The translations under genes were made by a program, and so were the position numbers. Source: Mytilisepta virgata (Eukaryota > Mollusca > Bivalvia > Mytilida > Mytilidae). From it: a stretch of DNA of 64,000 nt. The DNA is taken from the NCBI GenBank assembly GCA_028015205.1, contig CM051510.1, positions 32,550,580 through 32,614,579 of the forward strand. Reading direction: 5' to 3'. The first letter of the stretch is position 1. Every line of letters begins with the position of its first letter. The notes beneath the pieces were generated by a model that worked only from the letters and a program-made list of their open reading frames with translations, searched no databases and was not told the DNA's origin. This document shows positions 1-9,693 of the stretch, piece by piece.

Positions 1-909
1 AGCTGCAGTTGTCGGACTTGGCTGCTCATTATTCAACCGTCTTTGAACTTCGTCCCATAAATGTTCAATAGTGTTTAAATCTGGACTCAAAGCCGGCCAA
101 TCCATAACATTAATGTTATTCTGCTTTAGGAAGTCTCTTGTGGCTCTTGCGGTATTTGCACCTGCATTGTCCTGTTGGAAAGTCTTGTTTTGATGACGTG
201 CGAAATGGGGCTGAACATGGGGTGTCAAGACTTGGTCGATGTAACGGGCAGCTGTTACGCCATTTCCTCTGCCTGGGCCAAGGTTCTGAAAGATGACTGG
301 ACCAAGTTTAACGTTAAGGCCGATTCCACCCCATACCATGATGCTAGGTCCTCCCCACGCGTCTGTTTCCAGAATGCAACTGTCTTCGTAACGTTCCCCG
401 CGTCTTCTCCACACTCTGGTTCTGCCATCGGCTGTTGAAATGCAGTAACGGCTTTCGTCACAGAAGATGATGTTACGCCATTGTCGATTTTGCCAATTCT
501 GTCGCTGAGTGGCCCACTGAAGACGAGCTTGACGGTGTCGAGGAGTAAGAATAGGTCCTCTTGCTGGACGGCGACATCTCATGTTTCTAGCAGCTAATCG
601 CCGACGAACTGTATCATCACTTATGGGTCGTCCATGTGTTCCAACAGTGTTTCTGGCAGTTTCGGCAGCTGGGGTGAACCAATTCATCAAATGGTGACGA
701 ACAATGCCTCTATTCTGTCTAGGGGTAGTGACTTGGGGTCTACCACTCCGTGGATGGTCATTTGTGCTGTTTGTTGCATTGTACCGTGTCCGTAGACGTT
801 CAATTGTTCGAACAGCACAGTTGAAGTCGTTGGCAATAACTCTGGCAGATGGCCCAGCATCCAATCGACCAATGGCCTGTTCTCTCTGTTGTGGAGTCAG
901 ACGTGGCAT
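1..909 (-). CDS. Tc1-like transposase, C-terminus cut off by window edge
   Basis: Reading the minus strand from the ATG at 909, the frame stays open for all 303 codons to the window edge. The N-terminus (MPRLTPQQREQAIGRL) leads into a helix-turn-helix region, as in Tc1 transposases that bind the terminal inverted repeats. A DDE catalytic core follows. The first D is in IIFCDESRY, the second in FQQDNAGAN, and the final E in DLNTIEHLW. There are 34 residues between the second D and the E, the Tc1-type DD34E spacing. Tc1 transposases are about 340 residues long, so roughly 40 C-terminal residues should lie outside the window. The protein would cut and paste its own element in the nucleus. I see no frameshift or stop, which is unusual among the decayed elements here, so this copy is probably young. 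Activity cannot be judged without the missing end. Confidence 0.92.
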   Translation of the reverse strand, partial: MPRLTPQQREQAIGRLDAGPSARVIANDFNCAVRTIERLRTRYNATNSTNDHPRSGRPQVTTPRQNRGIVRHHLMNWFTPAAETARNTVGTHGRPISDDTVRRRLAARNMRCRRPARGPILTPRHRQARLQWATQRQNWQNRQWRNIIFCDESRYCISTADGRTRVWRRRGERYEDSCILETDAWGGPSIMVWGGIGLNVKLGPVIFQNLGPGRGNGVTAARYIDQVLTPHVQPHFARHQNKTFQQDNAGANTARATRDFLKQNNINVMDWPALSPDLNTIEHLWDEVQRRLNNEQPSPTTAA

Positions 910-1130
910 AGCTTCTGTGTCAACACTGATACTAACACTCTTTAATTTTCTCCGGCCTTTTATACCCATAAAGGAGCATGAATTTCACGAACATTTAAGA
1001 TTTAAGAAAAGTTACCGCCAAGTGTGTCCCACGAGCTGTTTTAGGTACGGTCGCTCTACGATATCAACTGAAAATTATTCAACCGAAAATTTAATTCACA
1101 GGTAATTTAATCTTACCTGGTGATGTAATC
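1..1130 (-). mobile_element. Tc1/mariner DNA transposon, partial
   Basis: The transposase frame (909 to 1) is preceded on the minus strand by about 220 bp of 5' non-coding DNA. This includes a TATA-like stretch near 960-970. The outer end is probably near 1100-1130, where a TACCTGTGAATT motif on the minus strand could begin the terminal inverted repeat. The partner repeat lies outside the window, so the boundary is a guess. Confidence 0.6.
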
Positions 1131-1334
1131 GTAATACTGATTACATAAAAATCATTAATATTTATTTTGAATTTTGCTAACATTTTGAAAAAGCGACGTT
1201 TCTTTTGCGGTTCAGTATATATTTTTTTTAGGCCTTATTAAGGTGCTCGGCCATGTTCGATTTTCCATTACATATGTATATGCTCATTTTATTATCAAAT
1301 TACAAAATTTGCATAAACAAAGCTCACAAAGGAT

Positions 1335-1925
1335 ACCCCCCGCTTTGCCTTGCCCAGGGTAAAGTTTCATAAGATATTTGCATCAATTTAAACATACTCA
1401 TCTCCCTTGTGTAATATTGGAAAGCAAAAATTTTCCTTCATGCACATCTTTGGATGATGTACTTCCTATGCGTAAAGTTTCGTTGAAATCCATTGAGTGG
1501 TCTAGGAGGAGTTACGCTTACGAGGTTCATATAATGTATAAGTAAAAAAAAATACAATTCGAATTATCTCCCTTGTATGATATCGGAAAACAAAGATTTT
1601 TCTTCATGCACATCTTTGGATGATGTACTTCCTTTCTGTAAAGTTTCGTTGAAATCCATTGAGTGGTCTAGGAGGAGTTGCGCTTACGAGGTTCATATAT
1701 AATGTATAAGCCAAAAAAATAGAAGTCCAATTATCTCCCTTGTGTGATATCGGAAAGCAAAGATTTTTCTTCATGCACATCTTTGGATGATGTACTTCCT
1801 TTCTGTATAGTTTCGTTGAAATCCATCAAGCGGTCTAGGAGGAGTTGCGCTTACAAGTTATATGGACAGACGGACGGACAGACGGACAAGGTGATTCCTA
1901 TATACCCCCCCTTTGTTTGCGGTAG
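1335..1925 (-). repeat. Dispersed element with three ~167-bp tandem units and GACA-type microsatellite
   Basis: Three units begin with the motif TCTCCCTTGT at 1401, 1567 and 1734 (spacing 166 and 167 bp). Each contains CATCTTTGGATGATGTACTT and a GTCTAGGAGGAGTTGCGCTTA-like segment. The third runs into a GACGGACGGACAGACGGACA tetranucleotide tract (about 1864-1890) and a TATACCCCCC end. The same sequence occurs once, in the opposite orientation, at 45982-46275. I assign minus because the copy at 45982 carries the recognisable terminal hairpin and CTAG on its own plus strand. Confidence 0.8.
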
Positions 1926-1950
1926 GTATAATGATCAGTAAAATGTTATA

Positions 1951-2211
1951 ATAACGGTGTGCTTAAAAAAAGAAAGTGGTTCAAATCGAAATCATATAAT
2001 CCATGTGCTACTTATTCTATATTTCAGATCAACTGACCCCATTATGGTGTCATCAGTAGACCAACTATCAAGTTCTCAGTAGTTTTTTTATCAAAAAGCT
2101 TATTTAATAAATGTCACTGTCAAATACACATCAATAAGTTGCCCTTTTCCCAAGAACCATTTCGCTGTCAGGTTCAATGATCATGAACAACAACGAAGGG
2201 ACTCACTAAAT
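1951..2211. other. AT-rich intergenic DNA, nothing recognised
   Basis: No open frame, RNA gene or clear repeat boundary is visible between the tandem-repeat element and the inverted-repeat element that follows. Confidence 0.5.
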
Positions 2212-2609
2212 AGCAGTTCGCAACAAGAAGTGCCAAGAACCAACAAGAACCAAAAATTAGGAAAAGCATCAAGAAGTAAAAGAATAGACAAATTGGTGGT
2301 TTTTTATAAAAACAATATCATTTTATTTTCTTTATACTATATATACTAAAGATGAAAAGTTTGTAACAAAAACTTTAAGACAAGAAATTAGGAAAAGCAT
2401 CAAAAAGAAAAAGAATACACAAATTGGTGTTTTTTTAATAAAGATAATTGTTTTTTTTATAGTGTACATATTGAAGACGAATAGTTTATACTGTAGATAA
2501 ACAACAAAATGGAGGCCTATTTTGTGTATTCTTTAACTACTTGACGCTTATCCTAATTTCTTGTTGCTAATTTTTAAATTGTTGTCGCTTCTTGTCACTA
2601 TTTAGTGAG
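2212..2609. mobile_element. MITE-like element with inverted termini (398 bp)
   Basis: The left end CTCACTAAATAG (2212-2223) is matched exactly by its reverse complement CTATTTAGTGAG (2598-2609). Similarity continues inward: ACAAGAAGTG, AAATTAGGAAAAGCATCAAG and AAAGAATAGACAAA on the left have diverged inverted partners on the right. A second direct copy of the AATTAGGAAAAGCATCAA segment lies at about 2386-2404. There is no coding capacity, which fits a non-autonomous DNA element. Target duplications are not clear. Confidence 0.65.
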
Positions 2610-3254
2610 ATCAACAATGAAGTCTTTAAAACTCTTCAGCATTCAAGCTATATTCTGACTCTAAATCCGATAAATATTATCCAGATATGTCAACAAACAA
2701 ATGTTTTTACGACCAGAAACAGTGATAGCAATTCAAAGAAATCATGGCCTTCAATTAATTTAGGGGTCCCACTCCTTTACAACCTAGGGTTTAGTTGGTT
2801 AGTTTAAGGATACCTCCATATGGAATGGGACCTCTGAAGTAAATTGAAGCGGACACTATGGTGAAATCGCAATTGTAAACTCCTCTGGTATTTATGAAAA
2901 GTATACAAGAGGGAAAGATAAAAAATGGCTTGTAGCCAAATCCCATAACTTCCGCACTGTCCGGTACAACACAAAAAAAAATATGTTTTCCTTTCATACT
3001 AGGCAACACATAATATTACTTTCTTTCAGTCTAGGCCTAGGGTAACAAAGCTTATTATTGCCAATTTAGGGTGAATGTAAATTTTACTAGCATACTAAAA
3101 TGGGGAATATACCAATGTAAATGCATGTTTATTTTTAGACTTAAATTATTCTCTTTCTTGCTGATTTAGAGATATTTTCTGAGGCTGCTGTTAGAACAGG
3201 GATACTTTTTTTTTTTTATTATTAAAATGAAAAACACATATGCTTTCAATAAAC
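2610..3254. other. Intergenic or intronic DNA, no gene recognised
   Basis: If the exon at 3255-3402 is PSMD3, this would be the start of its first intron on the minus strand. I looked for further PSMD3-like coding here and found none. Small open frames in this stretch show no family resemblance. Confidence 0.5.
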
Positions 3255-3402
3255 CTTCAAGTGTTAAAAGATCTGGATCTTTCTTGGGTTCCTCAACTTC
3301 CACCTCCTCCATTGCTACATCTTCAATTTTGGGATCAATCTTTTTGTTTTTACTGGGTGCTGCTGGCGTCTCAGCCATCTCTACGTCAGTGTTTTTTACC
3401 AT
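3255..3402 (-). CDS. Putative first coding exon of 26S proteasome subunit PSMD3/Rpn3-like
   Basis: From the minus-strand ATG at 3402, about 49 codons read MVKNTDVEMAETPAAPSKNK, then a lysine- and glutamate-rich stretch, then KKDPDLLTLE. PSMD3 (Rpn3), a PCI-domain subunit of the 19S proteasome lid, begins in many animals with a low-complexity acidic segment containing DVEM and continues into a TLEDIKEHV-like helix. After LTLE the sequence reads G then GTTTATTG, a weak splice donor in phase 1; an AT at the start of the next exon would give the expected aspartate. Beyond that point the frame degenerates. The downstream exons should lie at lower coordinates and are not visible, so they are probably beyond the left edge. 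Short acidic N-termini match by chance, so this is a moderate call; an unrelated acidic protein is possible. Confidence 0.5.
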
Positions 3403-3805
3403 CTTTTTGTCACTTTATGGAAACCAATACCATCTATATAATATTCTGATTACTTTTTCAATAAACAATATGACCTGAACTATCTCAAATGGGACAAAAA
3501 CCTATCAAATAGCCCGGCATGATCTGCAAAAACTAAAACTATGGCGGATAACTGTCCCGCACTTGAGCAATATATATAAAAACAAAAATCTGTCTTGATA
3601 TGGTTATTTTTATGATAAAAATTAATTTTTTATTTTTAATTTCTTATAATATTCTAAAATTACAATTTTAGGATATCATAATCTTTTCACCGTACCGCAT
3701 AAGACAAGGTTAACACAGAAATCCGAAACAGACAACGATACGGACCCAAACGCGACTGAATATAAGGCCCGCTCGTACAATTTTTAGGGACGTTATTTTA
3801 AAATT
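3403..3805. other. Region upstream of the putative PSMD3-like exon
   Basis: If the exon call is right, this holds its 5' UTR and promoter on the minus strand. A stretch around 3690-3780 is richer in CG dinucleotides (ACCGTACCGC, CGATACGGAC, ACGCGAC) than its surroundings and is the most promoter-like part. No TATA box or other element can be called with confidence. Confidence 0.35.
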
Positions 3806-4135
3806 TCATATTTCCTTTTGAGGATGTATAAAAAGGACAAATATACCTAAGGAGCAATCAAAACAAAAGTAATCCATTGGACAGACAAACCCGGGAAGAC
3901 AAATGAACAGCCACAAGCACAACAAATAAACACAGAAAACTAAAAAACAATGAACAACACGAACTCCTATAAAAACCAGGAGTGAACCCAGGTGCTCCGG
4001 AAGGGTAAGCAGTTCCTGCTCCGTATACGACACCCGTCGTGAAGTTCAACAAAGTCAATCCGGTGGAAGTCACAACTCGGTGGAGGCACATGAAAGGTTA
4101 CGACAGTGGAAACAGGTCCAACATCATGTTAGATA
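3806..4135 (-). repeat. Dispersed repeat family C, copy 1
   Basis: This stretch aligns by eye with 24466-24725 and 60180-60440. Shared landmarks in order are CAACAAATAAACACAGAAAA-like A-rich sequence, ATGAACAACA, CCAGGTGCTCCGGA and GTAAGCAGT. A diverged copy in the other orientation is at about 60895-61190. I recognise the reverse-complement text (GGAGCACCTGGG followed by GTTCGTGTTGTTCA) as typical of abundant bivalve interspersed repeats. No intact coding frame is present. Confidence 0.65.
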
Positions 4136-4420
4136 TTGGAACACTGTAATGGTCAATCAATTCGTGATGACGACCGTAAAATTTCCTAAGTGATGACATC
4201 AACTTTTCCTTGATAAAACCCTGGTTAAGAAGCTTTTATGACAGCAGTAATCCTGTGATAAATATGTGATATTATTGTATAGCAACATAATATCCCCTGT
4301 AGAGCGTAACCAAAAATTAGCGTGCAATATTCGCCGATATTGCACGGAGAGCAATATTGCATCTTTGATAGTTTTTCGGGTTATTTCCGGGATCTAGGCG
4401 GTGTTGTCATACAATAACAG
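4136..4420. other. Intergenic, with GCAATATTGC-type palindromic motifs
   Basis: Mostly unremarkable AT-rich DNA. A 26-bp near-palindrome built from CGTGCAATATT and AATATTGCACG lies at 4321-4346, just before the palindromic element that follows. It shares the GCAATATT motif with that element. Confidence 0.5.
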
Positions 4421-4518
4421 GGTTATTGCATGAAATATTGTACAATGTAATATTGCACGAGCTCGTGCGATATTACATTCTAATCGGGACAATATTTTCC
4501 AATATTCGGGCAATAACC
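4421..4518. mobile_element. Palindromic MITE-like element (~98 bp)
   Basis: The ends GGTTATTGCATG and its imperfect complement CGGGCAATAACC enclose a symmetric core. The centre, 4446-4477, is a 32-bp palindrome with one mismatch pair (TGTAATATTGCACGAG with CTCGTGCGATATTACA). A partial relative at about 46364-46415 also starts GGGTTATTGCATGA and continues AATATTGG and GAATATTGTCC. It would fold into a hairpin and has no coding capacity. Confidence 0.6.
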
Positions 4519-5329
4519 ATATATTATTATGGTGAAAGTATTTTGGGGCTTGAATATTAGAAGTCTGTTTAATATTTTCAGACCTGATATTCATATCTAT
4601 TTAATTAACATCCAAAAATATTCAAATTCAAAATTAAAACAAGTTGCTTTCTTTAAAAAAAGAAAAGCAATACGTGAACCCACGACTGCTGACTGGTCAC
4701 CAACATTTGTTGATTTTATTTGCTTTTGATTTGAAATAATTAACTGTGAATTAGATATTGATAAATATTGATGAGTTTTGTTGTCACATCATCATTGAAA
4801 ATATGTAATAGTGTGTAGATTATTGCACAAGTGAATAGGAATGTAGATAATTTTTACTTTGTGTTTAATGTACAATTTCCTGATCCTATTGCATTTCCCA
4901 ATTTCTGCAAACATTAAAGTGACTAAGGTAAATTGCATTGACTTTGCAATATATGTTTAATCCTCAGGTTGCTATATTTTCCGGCTCAATTCATTTTAAC
5001 TTTCAAAATTCATATCGACATAATTTGTTTCCTGGGTGTTTTTAATTATCCTGCATAATTATTTGAGGCTGTCTGTAACAATCATACATACTTTATTTGT
5101 AATGTAAGCAATGCGGACATATAAGATAAGTGTAAATGTTAAATGTTTTGACCTCACATTTGAATATGGTTTTTTGCTTTACCTATCAAAATACCTTTAT
5201 ATATGACTAATAATTGCTAGTATATAAGAGGTGTGCTGTGATATACACTCAAGAATAAAGGAAACCAAATAAATATAAAGAAGTTTGGTATGAATTTCGA
5301 TGAGATTGTTTCACAGGAGACCTTATAAC
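4519..5329. other. AT-rich intergenic DNA, nothing recognised
   Basis: No conserved coding frame, RNA gene or repeat boundary could be supported. The short open frame near 4529-4729 looks like chance. Confidence 0.5.
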
Positions 5330-5645
5330 ACCGAAATTAACAGCTGTAGGTCACCAAACAGCCTTCAACAAAAAAGCAAAGCCCATACCACATAGTCAGC
5401 TATAAAAGGCCTTGAAATCACAAATGTAAACAATTCAAACGAGAAAAGGAACGGCCTGATTAATGTACCCAAAAAGGAACGAAAAATCAAACATGCAACA
5501 CAGCAACAAACAACAACCATTGAATTAGAGGCATACATACGGAATGTGGCAGGGATATGTTTGATAAATATTGTTAACTCTATACAATTTAAATATGTCG
5601 CCAATGAAACAACTATCCACCAGACCAAATGAATAACCTCTTGCA
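5330..5645. repeat. Dispersed repeat family D
   Basis: Landmarks AAAGCAAAGCCCATACCACA, AGTCAGCTATAAAAGGCC, GAAAAGGAACGGCCTGA and ATACGGAATGTGGCAGGG match text I recognise from an abundant bivalve interspersed repeat. A likely reverse-orientation end is at 56090-56315 (GGGTTGTTGTCTCTTTGGCA). No intact coding frame. Confidence 0.6.
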
Positions 5646-5692
5646 AAAAATAAAGACCACTTTTTTCAAATAAGATTTATTATAGTGTAAAT

Positions 5693-5897
5693 TCAGAAAT
5701 TATTGCGATGATTTTATTATTGCAAAAAATGCGACAGGCTTATAATCGCAATTATTTATACTCGCAATTATTTATACTCGCATTTTGAATTTTTTTATAA
5801 GAATTAAACAGGATTTTTCACAATATCGCAAAAATAATATTGCATTTTATTCTAAAATGATAAAATCGCAACAATAAATGCAGGCAATAATTTCTGA
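5693..5897. mobile_element. MITE-like element with 14-bp perfect inverted ends
   Basis: TCAGAAATTATTGC at 5693-5706 is repeated in inverse as GCAATAATTTCTGA at 5884-5897. The interior keeps symmetric TTATTGC and AAAATGCG tracts. A truncated relative starts at about 41393 (GTGTAAATTCAGAAATCAT). There is no coding capacity. Confidence 0.65.
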
Positions 5898-5943
5898 AAT
5901 AACAGTACGTTGACAATGAGTTGCCTATCCACCAAAAACCAAA

Positions 5944-5964
5944 TGTATGTATGTATGTATGTAT
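5944..5964. repeat. (TGTA)n microsatellite
   Basis: About five units of TGTA. This is a simple sequence repeat. Confidence 0.85.
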
Positions 5965-7231
5965 TACAAAACTTATCAACTCCAAATATCTCTATATAAT
6001 CACAATATATCTTAAATCGTGTCAATGTCGAAGCATGGTTTTTTCAAAAAATTTACTACAATATCTAAATATATATAACTTACGAAAGAACAACACAAAT
6101 ACGAAATTTAAATATGAGTTTATGATATAATAATACATCTTAATAAAAAAAAATATTAATGAATTAACACGTTTTAAGAATATATCGGTAAATTATTTGC
6201 CTTTTGGAACCTCATTTCATGTTACATAAGTGACCAAAGTATCATGGATGTTCATGTCCGTAATTATCAACTAATTTAATTTTAAGACAATAAACAAAGG
6301 CGATGTCTTCAAAGGGTTATTTATTTATATACAATATTGAAACATCATGCTTTCATGATCACACTTACGCAATTTACACTTAAACGGTTTCTTATCAAGT
6401 AAAAGAATGCAAACTATTCTCATAATTGCAACATATGTTAAATATGAGATACTTGAAGATTGGACTTTAACTGTTATTTAAAAACAAAAATAAAAAAATA
6501 ATTGAAATTTAATGAACATAAATTCATATTAAAAAATCTTTTCCGAAATTTCAAAAAACTACCATCAATAAACCAAAACTAAAATTCAAGTTTTTGATAT
6601 ATTCGTATATTTCATCAATATCGTCTTGAAATCTTCCTTTCCCGTTTTATGGATATATTACAATACAGAAAATTAAATAACAATTACTTATAAAACCTTA
6701 CTAAAACGGTATGAATTAATTAACGTAGCGCAATAAATATTTTTAATAATAATATTATCTTTCTGTTTTCCGATTGAATATAAATATTTAAACCAGAATG
6801 TTCTCTCCCTAGTTTATGATGAAAAATACACAATATCACGTGCACATGACGTGGTTAAATCTCCAGAAAATAATTTAGTTTACATGTTATCGTGACACTG
6901 AACAATCCCACGTTATAATTGACCTAGATACACACAGTGTACAGGGATCGCATCAAAACAAATATAATAGCGTTGTTGTTTAGAAACTTCCACTGCGCTT
7001 TTAAATATTCACATAATTACAAACACATATATTTTGTGAAAAGGCAAATAGGTTTAAATATTCAAACTAAGTCTTTATTGTTTAAGTTTGATTGTTGAAA
7101 TATCAAAGACGTAGATTACTATCTGTATAAATGATTGAAAACATTCGAGACATTCCGAGAATTATATTCCGACTTCCGGCCGAGAGATATCGAGTGGCCC
7201 ATAGACACATCCAAAACTCGCCAATATATAA
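5965..7231. other. Very AT-rich intergenic DNA
   Basis: No gene or clear repeat is seen over about 1.2 kb. Open frames are short and of random composition. Confidence 0.5.
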
Positions 7232-7257
7232 GCGTGAACCCCTCAGGGGGTTCACGC
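7232..7257 (+). repeat. Perfect 11-bp-arm hairpin, possible decayed Helitron 3' end
   Basis: GCGTGAACCCC, a TCAG loop and GGGGTTCACGC form a perfect stem. The hairpin is followed by AAAAATGTTTAG then T. The intact Helitron at 18696-20059 ends with a hairpin followed by TTCAATGTCTAG then T, so the trailing sequence is similar, with CTAG decayed to TTAG. No left end could be placed. Confidence 0.5.
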
Positions 7258-7440
7258 AAAAATGTTTAGTAGAAAAAGAACAGTCAAATGCATACTGTAT
7301 TACACATTTTTTACAAGTCTGCCTAATCCAATTCAGCATAGCAGATATATCAACCCGTAAGGGATATTAACTCGCATGATCTATTAATGTCTAATCAACT
7401 GAGCTGAAAACAAACAACGTTCTTGAGTTTTTCGTATGTA

Positions 7441-8398
7441 GTTGCGGATTTAGCGGGAGGGGGGGGGGGGCACGGGGGCACGTCTCCCCTCTAGTTGAAG
7501 TCACCAAAAAAAAAAAAAATTATACGTAAAATTACTAGATACAAAGCTTCACATCGTTGAACATGGTCATCATTACCAAAGGCAAATTTTAAGAAAGTGA
7601 CCATAACATATATATGTAATCTATTGTAATGGTTGATTGAAACCTAGTTGTGAAAATTAACATGTATGTAACTTTTTACAAATCTGATAATAAAGATAAG
7701 AGTTAATGGGATGAAATGTATCACAGTGAAGAAAGTAAAATTAATTTTCCACCAGTGCCCCATAAAGATTTGCAAGTGTTTAATTGAACACGCACCCTTC
7801 TTAAATATCCAGCGGGCGAGAAAAAAATTTACCCCTCTATATATCCTTGGATAGCTACGGATATGTTCTATCCAACCCACTATCAGTCGTCAAATTGGTG
7901 TATAAATTGACTTCTCCCCATGGTCCGAATGTTGCTTCACGCTAGTGTGAGACTTCTGAAATATAAATTTAAAACCTTTAATTTAATAAAATTTTCATTT
8001 ATGTTATTTAAAACTTGAAGATTTTAATAATTATCAAAACATTTCTTCTCTCAGTTGATTGTTTTTTAGCACCTGGGTGGACGTGTAAAAACAAAATTTT
8101 AAGATCCAATTTGAAATTTGATACATGTAACGTCAGAGAATCCAAACTGCACCGGCTACCGAAAATGCAGCCACTTCAATCATTATACTTTGAACTTTAA
8201 AACTGTCATCTTTCATTGATTTTGCATGACACTTTTGACGGAACAAAATTATTAATGATTGAAAGCCTAACGAATACTTAATTTGGGTCCCAAGGGCAGA
8301 TAATTATTCAAAATTGTGCCCCTTCTTCTTCTTATGATATTCAGTTATCCATCAAATTTTTGATCCCCACTCGTCGACCCTCTGGATCCGCCCCTGGT
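7441..8398. repeat. Dispersed element bounded by GCGGATYYAG-type inverted ends
   Basis: The left end reads TTGCGGATTTAGCGGGAGGG and runs into a poly-G tract. The right end reads CCCTCTGGATCCGCCCCTGG, roughly its inverse. A shorter element with similar ends (GTGGCAGATCCAG and CTGGATCTGACAC) is at 43760-44055. The interior is AT-rich with no coding resemblance. Confidence 0.5.
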
Positions 8399-8729
8399 AA
8401 GAACTAATTAAAACTTGATTAAAAAAAATTATTTAACATTAATAAAATTTCTTCCTGAAAAATCTAACCGAATTTAGATATACTGAAATTTTCACTTTTG
8501 AGTTTCCTTTATAAAATAAAACATGCACACTTTGCATGATTAAATTGACGCTAAAACTTTTAAATTTCTTAATCGATATCAATACAGTTTGAGAATTATG
8601 TGTTGCTTTCACCTGACTAATTTTTTTACTCTTTGCATGAAACTTAAAAGTAACCAGTTATTGAAGAGTCTCTAAAGATGTAGGTTTTTAAATTAATAAG
8701 ATTTACAGAAGCAAAGAATGTATTATAAG
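8399..8729. other. AT-rich intergenic DNA, nothing recognised
   Basis: No open frame or repeat boundary could be supported. Confidence 0.5.
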
Positions 8730-8800
8730 TTCAAGTTCAAGTTTTTTATTACCAATTAAGGGCCCCATTTAAGAGGCATATATAATGACAACACAATACA
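8730..8800 (-). repeat. Retrotransposon-like 3' tail
   Basis: On the minus strand this ends GGTAATAAAAAACTTGAACT followed by repeated TTGAAC. A GGTAATAAAA-type 3' end with a short direct-repeat tail is typical of some non-LTR elements. The coding region of this copy is not recognised. Confidence 0.4.
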
Positions 8801-8886
8801 ACACACTGATTAGATACTGTGACATAAATATAGATAATACTTTTTTAAACAATAATACTGATTAATAACAGTATATATATATATAT

Positions 8887-9469
8887 CTCCCCAGACTGGC
8901 GTGTTTAAAAAGAAAGTAAAGAAAACATAAATTATATGTCCACCTCGTCCCTTATCCAGATGAGCAAGCTTTACAGGTTGTTAAGCAGGAGAAGAGACCA
9001 AGGGCCGTTGCACAAGGACCTTCTGTTTTCACATATATTACATATAAATTGTCTGTGCACGTCTATAATTCTATAAAATATAAACATCATAGTGGACCTC
9101 CTCGTGACTAGAGCACAATCGAAAGTCAATTGTCTGTTCTGTGCAGAAGTCACCAAGGGTAGATACTAAAGGTTCCAGTGTTTGAGCATTATATAGTGTT
9201 ATACAATTCACTTTAATGAACCTCCTCGTGGCTAAAGCACAGTAGAGAGTAATAATCTCACCGGTGCAGAAGTCACCAAGGGTAGATACTAAAGGTTCTA
9301 GTGTTGTTATATAATATAAATTATGTATATTCTATCTTTTTTCTGGGACTATTATACTATTAGTATAATAGTCCCAGCTTTTTTGAATGACTTCAATAAT
9401 TATCTGTCAATCTCGCTCTAGAAAATTGAAATTATATATATACATATGAAAACACGCCAGTATGAGGAG
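8887..9469. repeat. Repeat block with inverted ends and internal ~122-bp duplication
   Basis: CTCCCCAGACTGGCGTGTTT (8887-8906) is mirrored by AAACACGCCAGTATGAGGAG (about 9450-9469). Inside, CCTCCTCGTG, GCAGAAGTCACCAAGGGTAG and ATACTAAAGGTTC occur twice about 122 bp apart (9092-9180 and 9217-9305). This may be one degenerate non-autonomous element. Function is unknown. Confidence 0.45.
9343..9377. repeat. Perfect 15-bp-arm palindrome
   Basis: CTGGGACTATTATAC, a TATTA loop and GTATAATAGTCCCAG form a perfect stem-loop. It could be a collapsed pair of inverted transposon termini. The arms are too short for a typical miRNA precursor. Confidence 0.8.
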
Positions 9470-9479
9470 ATGAAATAAG

Positions 9480-9693
9480 CTATATGCAAGTGAAGTAACC
9501 AAGAAAGGTATTGTAGCTTTTTCAAAATTCGAAAATGTTTTTAGCATCATAAACCTAATATTAAAAGTATCTTACATTATTTGATCATACATATTGTTAT
9601 ATGGAAGTGAAGTTTGTGGTATATTTGATGTAGATAAACTCCAGAAACAAAGATTTATATTTAAATAAATTGTGTAATGACTTTACAGCTGAG
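9480..9693 (+). pseudogene. Non-LTR retrotransposon ORF fragment, left of foldback insertion
   Basis: A plus-strand frame includes LLYGSEVCGIFDVDKLQKQR. This resembles the segment downstream of the reverse transcriptase in many LINE proteins, where LLYGSEVWG-like text precedes a LHLKFCKYIL-like motif. Several stops interrupt it. The coding remnant resumes at 10545 after the foldback element. It is clearly non-functional. Confidence 0.65.

Noticed and set aside
5365..5646. 93-codon minus-strand hydrophobic frame resembling a membrane protein
   Set aside because: It coincides with dispersed repeat family D. Hydrophobicity follows from AT-rich codons.
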